Part shown: one piece after another, positions 58,983-64,000 of the stretch
Numbering within the stretch: the stretch's first letter is position 1
How the letters are laid out: each line of letters starts with the position of its first letter
Origin: Amycolatopsis sp. CA-230715
Lineage (GTDB): Bacteria > Actinomycetota > Actinomycetes > Mycobacteriales > Pseudonocardiaceae
Length of the DNA: 64,000 bases
NCBI RefSeq assembly: GCF_018736145.1
Contig: NZ_CP059997.1
Coordinates: 1,859,501 to 1,923,500 of the forward strand
Reading direction: 5' to 3'
Made by a program: the position numbers and the translations under genes
The notes under the pieces: generated by a model
Seen by the model: only the letters and a program-made list of their open reading frames with translations
Database searches by the model: none
What the model was told of the DNA's origin: nothing

Positions 58983-59833
58983 GTGTCCGAGAACTCTTCC
59001 CTTGTACCGCAGCGGGAGCTGTGGCAGCTCGCTGCGTGCGAGAAGGCCGCGCTGCTGCGGGAAGAGTTGATGTCTTTGTGGCAGCAGGAATCCCGGGTCT
59101 GCCAAGTGATCGCGGAACTCGACAACGGCGGCTCCCACGAACTCGGATATCCCTCGACCACCGCATTGGTGGCGGAGGTTGCACGGACTGCCTCAGCCGC
59201 GGTGCGGAAACTGGTGGCACGGGCGCTCGCGATTAACCCCAGCCGGGGTATCGATGGCGCGGAGATTCCCGCTGCGGCGCCGCTGACCGGAGAAGCCGCC
59301 GCCGAAGGCGCGATCTCGCCACTGCACGTAGATGAGATCGTGTCGGCGCTGCAGGCCATCCCGGACACCGTGCCGGTCGACGAGCGCGAGAAGACCGAGA
59401 AGACTTTGGTCGATCTCGCTCGGAACGCGACCACGGCGGAAGTCGCCGCCGCGGGTCAGCGGTTGCGCGACACCCTCGACCCCGACGGCCGCGAACCCCG
59501 CGAAACCCCCGAACCGGCCCGCGTGTTCCGGTACCGGCAAGGCAAAGACGGCTCGATCAAGTTCGACGGCTACCTCGACCCGGTCTCCAGCGCGAAAACC
59601 CTCGCACTCCTGGAACCCCTGGCACTGCCCCATAAAAATGGTGGAACGGCGGCACCACCGACCTCGGCAACCTCGTCCTCCTCTGCGGACACCACCACCG
59701 CCTACTCCACAACAGCGACTGGAAAGTCCGCATGGTTAACGGGATGCCCGAGTTCACCCCACCGGAGTTCCTGGATCCCTGGCGAAGACCCCGAACCAAC
59801 ACCATCCACACCGCACAACCCCGCGCCGCCTGA
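58983..59833 (+). pseudogene. Internally deleted DUF222-HNH gene
   Basis: The first 215 or so codons match the intact gene at 12617-13864 closely (same MSENSSLVPQRELWQL start, same LALLEPLALPHK stretch). At 59636/59637 the sequence jumps to the equivalent of 13668 in the intact gene. About 397 bp are missing (13271-13667 there), including the catalytic HH pair. Because 397 is not a multiple of three, the frame shifts: the original frame runs on as a Thr/Ser/Pro-rich nonsense tail to 60059. The true HNH remainder (WWNGG...CGHHHRLLH...QPRAA) continues in another frame to TGA 59831-59833. The nuclease must be inactive. Confidence 0.9.
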
Positions 59834-59895
59834 CCGGAACCCGCCACCCGGCGGCCCTAGCCACCATGTCCACAATGGATCGCGGCCCGCCGGTA

Positions 59896-60336
59896 TCATT
59901 CAATCGGCGGAGATTCACGCGGATCTCCGAAGACCATGCGATGCCCGCGCGCGGTGTCCATGTACTCCCGCACCCGGTGCACCAGACCCTCCCGCAACTC
60001 GAAGACGAAGCAGTAGTCGTTGGCGTAGTGGCGGCCGTCCGCCAGGGTCGCCGTCATAGTCTCCTCCACGATCACCCGGTCGCCGTCGGCGTACAAGCCG
60101 TGGAAGGTGACCGTGACGTCGCGCGCGAACAAGCGGGGGAAGTCTTCGGCCAGGAAGCGCGCGATCACGTCCCTTCCGATCAGGTGGCTGGGGACGTTCA
60201 GCGCGATCGCGGTGGCATTGCCCGGCGGGGCGAGCCACTCGGCGTCGCCGGTGAAGACCGCGGCGATCCGGTCGGCGTCGTGGGTCGCGAAAGTTCGCCA
60301 TGCGGCCTCGACGAGGGTGCGGCTGTCGTCTGACAT
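59896..60336 (-). CDS. NTF2-like (SnoaL-type) protein
   Basis: This 146-residue cone-shaped NTF2-like fold protein has SRTLVEAAWRTFATHDADRI, then AAVFTGDAEWLAPPGNATAI, GRDVIARFLAEDF, and a final strand pair YCFVFELREGLVHRVREYMD. Members are small isomerases, hydrolases or ligand-binding proteins; a conserved acidic residue pair lies in the pocket (D in HDADR and E in REYMD). ATG 60336 is preceded by a leaderless-type -10 element. It is divergent from the GntR gene. Confidence 0.87.
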   Translation of the reverse strand: MSDDSRTLVEAAWRTFATHDADRIAAVFTGDAEWLAPPGNATAIALNVPSHLIGRDVIARFLAEDFPRLFARDVTVTFHGLYADGDRVIVEETMTATLADGRHYANDYCFVFELREGLVHRVREYMDTARGHRMVFGDPRESPPIE

Positions 60337-60348
60337 GCCGCGATGCTA
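60337..60348 (-). promoter_or_regulatory. -10 element TAGCAT, likely leaderless start
   Basis: On the minus strand TAGCAT (60343-60348) lies 6 nt before ATG 60336, with no ribosome site. Confidence 0.45.
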
Positions 60349-60416
60349 GGCGAGCACCCCTCGAAGAAGCTGGCGTCTTCGCGCCATCACCGACCAGTCA
60401 CCGAGCGAACCGGCTA

Positions 60417-60446
60417 TTGACCGGTCAAAATCGGTATTGCTAGGCT
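60417..60446 (+). promoter_or_regulatory. GntR promoter with overlapping palindrome
   Basis: The -35 TTGACC (60417-60422) and -10 TAGGCT (60441-60446) are 18 bp apart, and GTG 60453 follows 6 nt later. The -35 box is the left half of a perfect 12-bp palindrome TTGACCGGTCAA (60417-60428), so a repressor bound there would exclude RNA polymerase. Autoregulation by the GntR protein is the simplest reading. Confidence 0.65.
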
Positions 60447-60452
60447 CATTCG

Positions 60453-61175
60453 GTGTCAGCACCTCTCTACCTGCGGATTCGCACTCAGCTCGAGGAGCGG
60501 ATCCGCTCCGGAGACCTGCCGCCCGGCGCCCGGTTACCCACCGAGGCCGAGTTGCGGGAGCAGCACGGGATCAGCCGCGCCACCGCGCAGCGGGTCCTGC
60601 ACGAGCTGGCGCAGGCCGGGCTCGTGGTGCGCCACCGGCGCCGGGGCACCTTCGTCGCCGAGGGGGTCCGCCAGGAGAACCTGCTGCGGCTGATCAACCC
60701 GCGGTTGCGCGGTCCGGAGATCCCGGGGCGGCACGCGGTGCACTCCGCGGCCGTGGTGCCCGCGGCGGAGTCCGAAGTGGACCTTCCCGGCATCGGCGGT
60801 GACACGCCGGTGACGCAGCTCGTCCGGATGAAGTTCGACGTGGACGACAACCCGCTCGCGCTCGAGATCACCGCGGTCCCGTTCGCGCTCGCGCCCCATC
60901 TGCTCGACGAGGACCTCGCCGAGCTGACCATGATGGTCTACTTCGGACGGACCGGGGTGCCGATCGCGCGGTCGCGGATGTACCTCGACGCCGTACTGCT
61001 CCAACCGCACCAGGCCGAGTTGCTCGCGATGGACACCACCACGCCGCTCGTCCGGCAGCGGCGCTACACCTGGCTCACGAACGGCGAGCTGGCCGAATCG
61101 GGCGCGTACCTCATGCGGCCCGGCGCGATGGAGTTCTTCGTCGAGCATTCGGTGCTCGCGGAAGGGGACCCGTGA
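60453..61175 (+). CDS. GntR-family regulator, HutC/UTRA subfamily
   Basis: This 240-residue regulator has a leaderless GTG start. The winged helix (about residues 1-70) reads YLRIRTQLEERIRSGDLPPG, then LREQHGISRATAQRVLHELA and VVRHRRRGTFVA. The UTRA effector domain (about 90-235) contains VTQLVRMKFDVDDNPLALEI and RQRRYTWLTNGELAESGAYL. It overlaps the oxidase gene (GTGATG), so it heads an operon for amine or N-methyl amino acid use and probably represses it until that substrate binds. Confidence 0.92.
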   Translation: MSAPLYLRIRTQLEERIRSGDLPPGARLPTEAELREQHGISRATAQRVLHELAQAGLVVRHRRRGTFVAEGVRQENLLRLINPRLRGPEIPGRHAVHSAAVVPAAESEVDLPGIGGDTPVTQLVRMKFDVDDNPLALEITAVPFALAPHLLDEDLAELTMMVYFGRTGVPIARSRMYLDAVLLQPHQAELLAMDTTTPLVRQRRYTWLTNGELAESGAYLMRPGAMEFFVEHSVLAEGDP

Positions 61176-62305
61176 TGACGCAACCGAGGATCGGCGTGGT
61201 CGGCACCGGCGTGATCGGCGCGATGGCCGCGTGGCGCCTGGCCGCGCGCGGGCTGCGCGTGATCGCGTTCGACCGGTACGCCGGCGGGCACGACCGCGGC
61301 GCTTCGGCGGGCGAGTCCCGGATCTTCCGCACGATCTACAAAGAGGGCGGCGAGTACGTCCCGCTCCTGCTGCGGGCCGGAGAACTGTGGCGCGAGCTGG
61401 AAAAGACCGCGGGCCGTGATCTCCTCACCCGGTGCGGCGGGCTGACCATCGGCGCGCCGGACCATCCCGATCTCGTCGCCGTCCGCGCCTGCGCGAAGAA
61501 ACACGACCTGCCGCACGAAGTGCTCAGTGCCGCCGATGCCGCCGAACGGTTCCCGCAGCACCGCCTCGATCACGGGGAAATCGCGGTACTGGACCCGAAC
61601 GCGGGCGTGCTGCGGCCCGAGCCGTCGGTGCAGGCCGCGCTCGCCGAAGCGGCGCGGCTCGGCGCCGAGATCCGGCCCTACTCCCCCGTCACCGGCCTCG
61701 ACGAGACCGCCACCGGCTGGCGGATCACCACCGGCGGCACGACCGCCGAAGTCGACCACCTGGTGCTCGCCCCGGGCCCGTGGGCGCGCGAAACCCCGCT
61801 GCTGCACGGAATCGCCGTCGAACCGCGGCTGATCACCGCGTGCTGGTTCGCCGCGCACGACGTGGCCGCGCACCGCCCCGAGAGGCTGCCGATCGCCGTG
61901 CGAAGGCATCCCGAAGCCGGGTTCTCCTGCTTCCCCGTGCTCGACGGGGTCGGCGTCAAGATCGTCCCGCACCACCTCGGCTGGCCCGCCATCGACGGCC
62001 CGGAAAGCTTGCCGCGCAACGCTTCCGTCGACTTCCTCAAGGCGGCCTCGGCCGCCGCCGCGCGGTTGCTGCCGGGGGTGCGCCCCGATCCCGTCCGCGT
62101 CACCACCTTCACCGAGGGCTTCACACCCGACGACCACGCGATCGTGGGCGCGGTGCCCAGACAGCAAAACACGACCGTCCTCACCGGATTTTCCGGGCAC
62201 GGGTTCAAACTCGCCCCGGTCTTCGGCGAGATCGCCGCCGATCTCGCCGAACACGGCACCACCCGACACGACCTGACGCGGTTCGCCCCGTCGAGATTCG
62301 CCTAG
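61172..62305 (+). CDS. Sarcosine/N-methyltryptophan-oxidase-like FAD enzyme
   Basis: GTG 61172 (AAGGGGA upstream) gives 377 residues; ATG 61175 is an alternative. The FAD fold is GVVGTGVIGAMAAWRLAARG, and DRGASAGESRIFRTIY and GFSGHGFKLAPVFGE are family signatures of monomeric sarcosine oxidase and SolA. The cysteine that binds FAD covalently in those enzymes (CLYTxTPD region) appears to be phenylalanine here (FTEGFTPDD), so the flavin is probably not covalently bound. It would oxidise a secondary or primary amine to imine with hydrogen peroxide. It is coupled to the GntR gene and followed by a symporter. Confidence 0.88.
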   Translation: MMTQPRIGVVGTGVIGAMAAWRLAARGLRVIAFDRYAGGHDRGASAGESRIFRTIYKEGGEYVPLLLRAGELWRELEKTAGRDLLTRCGGLTIGAPDHPDLVAVRACAKKHDLPHEVLSAADAAERFPQHRLDHGEIAVLDPNAGVLRPEPSVQAALAEAARLGAEIRPYSPVTGLDETATGWRITTGGTTAEVDHLVLAPGPWARETPLLHGIAVEPRLITACWFAAHDVAAHRPERLPIAVRRHPEAGFSCFPVLDGVGVKIVPHHLGWPAIDGPESLPRNASVDFLKAASAAAARLLPGVRPDPVRVTTFTEGFTPDDHAIVGAVPRQQNTTVLTGFSGHGFKLAPVFGEIAADLAEHGTTRHDLTRFAPSRFA

Positions 62306-62331
62306 GGAGAAACTCCGACGACGCAGAAACA

Positions 62332-62357
62332 CCGCGCGCACCCCGCAGTGCGCGCGG
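62332..62357 (+). promoter_or_regulatory. Intercistronic hairpin between oxidase and symporter
   Basis: A perfect 10-bp stem (CCGCGCGCAC at 62332-62341 with GTGCGCGCGG at 62348-62357) has a 6-nt loop and lies 30 bp before the symporter ATG. CTGGAGGG after it is the ribosome site. It could reduce read-through or protect one part of the message. Confidence 0.6.
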
Positions 62358-62387
62358 CGGCCCTTTCCACCCTCTGGAGGGTTCACC

Positions 62388-63836
62388 ATGCACCAGGGAA
62401 CGACCGGTCAGATCATCGCGATCGTGCTGATCAGCATCGTGATCGTGGGCATCGGCGCGCTGCTGTCGATGTACTTCGGCCGCCGCGCGAAGAGCTCGGC
62501 CGACTGGCTCGCCGCACCGGAGTCGCTGCCGCTGGGGGTCGTGGTGATCACCCAGTTCGCCACCGCCGTCGGCGGTGGCGTGCTGATCGCGCACGTGGGC
62601 ATCGCCTACTCGTCGGGCTGGTCGGTGTTCGCCTACGAGGGCAGTGTCCTGCTGGGATTCCTCGGCCTCGCGTTCATCGCGAAGTGGTTGCGGGAGCAGA
62701 GCTTCACCACCGTCCCGGACATCCTCACCAAGCTGTTCGGTCGCAACAGGACGGTCACCGTGGTGGCCGGGATCGCCGCGCTGATCGTGCCGTTCGGCTG
62801 GCTCGCCACCCAGTTCGTCTCGTTCGCGAAGCTGTTCGGGCAGCTCACCGGGATCCCCGCGGCGGTGCTGGTGATCGCGATCATGATCGGCTCGCTGGTG
62901 TTCGTGCTGCCCGGCGGGCTCACTTCGGTGGCGTGGACCGATTTCGTGTTCGGCATCTTCAAGATCCTGATGTCGCTGGTGATCGCCGGGTACGCGATCT
63001 ACCTGGCGGGCGGCTGGTCCGGGATCACCTCGCGAGTGCCGGAAACCCTGTGGAGCGTCAAGGGAATCGGCGCGGCGGGCAGCGAGCAGATCTGGTTGTG
63101 GATCGCCGCGATCGTGCCGGGCACGCTGACGAACCAGCTCTACTACCAGCGGGTGTTCGCGACCAAAAAGGTCGGTGACGCGCGGCGCGGGCTGGTGCTC
63201 TCCGGGCTCACGATCCTGGTCGCCGGGGTGTACGCGGGCTGCATCGGGCTGGCCGTGCGCGCGATGAGCCCCGGGCTCGCCAACCCGGAGCAGGCCGCGG
63301 GCTGGCTGCTCACCCGGCTGCCGACCGCGCTGCTGGTGCTCTTCGGCGCCTTCCTCGTCGCGACGATCATCTCGACGACGGGGGCGGCGCTGCAGTCGGT
63401 GGTCGCGAACCTGACGCGCGACCTGTACCAGAACGTGTTCGGCGGGACCAGGGGCGACCGCGCGACGATCTCGCTGTCCCGCCTGTTCAGTGCCGGGGTG
63501 GCGGCGCTCGCCGCGGTGCTCGCGATCGCCTTCCCGAGCGCGCTGGGCTGGCTGGTCGCCAGCTACGCGTACTCGGCGGCCGCGCTCGCCGCGCCGATCT
63601 TCCTCGGTTTCGCGCTGCGCAAGCGTTTCACGCTCCGGCCCGCGGCCGCGCTGGCGAGCATGATCGCCGGGATCGCGGGCTGCGCGGCCGCCCAGCTCGC
63701 CGGCACGTCGGTGCCCTACGCGGTGTACGGGATCGCGTCCTCCGCGGTCGTGCTCGCCGTCGTCGGCATCGGCACCCGGGCTTCCATTCCGTCCACAGTA
63801 GACATGTCCAGTCCGGAGAGCAGGGAGATCGGGTGA
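62388..63836 (+). CDS. Sodium:solute symporter family transporter
   Basis: This 482-residue protein has about 13 membrane helices. It fits the SSS family: FGRRAKSSADWLAAPESLPL in the first loop, ITQFATAVGGGVLIAHVGIA, and LYYQRVFATKKVGDARRGLV (the conserved region after helix 7). A GGAGGG ribosome site precedes ATG 62388. It would import a Na+-coupled amine, betaine, proline-like or N-methyl amino acid for the flanking oxidases. It overlaps the next gene by 4 bp (GTGA). Confidence 0.9.
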   Translation: MHQGTTGQIIAIVLISIVIVGIGALLSMYFGRRAKSSADWLAAPESLPLGVVVITQFATAVGGGVLIAHVGIAYSSGWSVFAYEGSVLLGFLGLAFIAKWLREQSFTTVPDILTKLFGRNRTVTVVAGIAALIVPFGWLATQFVSFAKLFGQLTGIPAAVLVIAIMIGSLVFVLPGGLTSVAWTDFVFGIFKILMSLVIAGYAIYLAGGWSGITSRVPETLWSVKGIGAAGSEQIWLWIAAIVPGTLTNQLYYQRVFATKKVGDARRGLVLSGLTILVAGVYAGCIGLAVRAMSPGLANPEQAAGWLLTRLPTALLVLFGAFLVATIISTTGAALQSVVANLTRDLYQNVFGGTRGDRATISLSRLFSAGVAALAAVLAIAFPSALGWLVASYAYSAAALAAPIFLGFALRKRFTLRPAAALASMIAGIAGCAAAQLAGTSVPYAVYGIASSAVVLAVVGIGTRASIPSTVDMSSPESREIG

Positions 63837-64000
63837 GGATCGCAGTAATCGGCCTCGGCGTACTCGGCGCGAGCACCGCGAGGTCACTGGCGCTCGCCGG
63901 AGCCGAGGTGACGGTGTTCGAGCGGAGCGCACCGGGTGCCGGCACCACCGGCACCACGTTCGCCTGGGTCAACTCGCACCAGAAGAACCCGTTGAGCTAC
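63833..64000 (+). CDS. FAD-dependent oxidoreductase (DAO family), N-terminal fragment
   Basis: GTG 63833 overlaps the symporter stop by 4 bp. The 56 residues present begin with a dinucleotide fold (AVIGLGVLGASTARSLALAG), then VTVFERSAPGAGTTGTTFAW, typical of D-amino-acid oxidase or glycine-oxidase-like enzymes. The window ends inside it. A second amine oxidase in the same operon suggests stepwise oxidation of one substrate. Confidence 0.85.
   Translation, partial: MRIAVIGLGVLGASTARSLALAGAEVTVFERSAPGAGTTGTTFAWVNSHQKNPLSY

Noticed and set aside
59837..60059. Thr/Ser/Pro-rich C-terminal extension of the second HNH gene as a new domain
   Set aside because: It is the out-of-frame reading of the original HNH end plus downstream sequence overlapping the NTF2-like gene, caused by the deletion frameshift.
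62306..62387. Glycine-type riboswitch before the Na+ symporter
   Set aside because: The leader lacks the conserved glycine-riboswitch core elements; only a simple G/C hairpin is present.

Overview
The window is high-GC actinobacterial DNA (estimated about 70% G+C from the text, not counted). The content suggests a Pseudonocardiaceae member such as Amycolatopsis. Grounds are an AfsR/SARP regulator, an XRE/DUF5753 plus DUF397 pair, DUF222-HNH proteins, DUF4232 lipoproteins, many GTG starts and 4-bp start/stop overlaps. The genus is an inference. It reads as a chromosomal accessory or arm-like region with small operons and many one-component regulators. I see no rRNA, tRNA, CRISPR array or recognisable transposase.

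Layout. 0-9.4 kb: TetR tail, an AraC regulator, an AlkZ-like glycosylase, a DUF4232 lipoprotein, a coupled flavin monooxygenase/GMC oxidoreductase pair and Tex. 9.3-12.2 kb: NmrA-like and polysaccharide-deacetylase genes divergent from a LysR regulator. 12.2-15.4 kb: a 3 x 96-bp tandem repeat, a DUF222-HNH gene and an XRE/DUF397 pair. 15.4-23.5 kb: diguanylate cyclase, MFS exporter, DUF4232 lipoprotein, acyl-CoA dehydrogenase, nadE. 23.6-28.2 kb: SARP regulator, Tat-exported SH3-like protein, STAS protein. 28.2-31.2 kb: a phosphotransferase and a Cys-tailed GRDP-like protein, divergent from an XRE-peptide deformylase fusion. 31.2-39.1 kb: AraC, lactate permease with IclR, STAS, DprE2-like reductase, aldo/keto reductase, and a polyprenyl synthase of the encapsulin-cargo type. 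39.9-45.5 kb: bestrophin-like and proline-rich surface proteins, phytase-like protein, GH18 chitinase with two DasR-type sites, PAC2 protein. 45.6-49.7 kb: MarR, class V aminotransferase, orphan binding lipoprotein, epoxide-hydrolase-like enzyme. 49.7-58.7 kb: ROK kinase and a family-5 peptide-type ABC transporter, divergent from a ROK repressor and an M81 peptidase. 58.7-59.8 kb: a decayed second copy of the HNH locus. 59.9-64 kb: NTF2-like protein, then a GntR/amine oxidase/Na+ symporter/oxidase operon cut by the window end.

How genes work together. Three catabolic or uptake units carry their own regulator: IclR with lactate permease, ROK with peptide-type ABC, kinase and peptidase, and GntR with oxidases and symporter. 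Several have palindromes visible in their promoters. At least ten genes have a TANNNT -10 element 6-7 nt before the start codon, so leaderless transcription seems common here. The items most worth follow-up are the XRE-deformylase cassette, the repeat-associated HNH duplication with its internally deleted copy, and the readable operators at the chitinase, ROK and GntR promoters.
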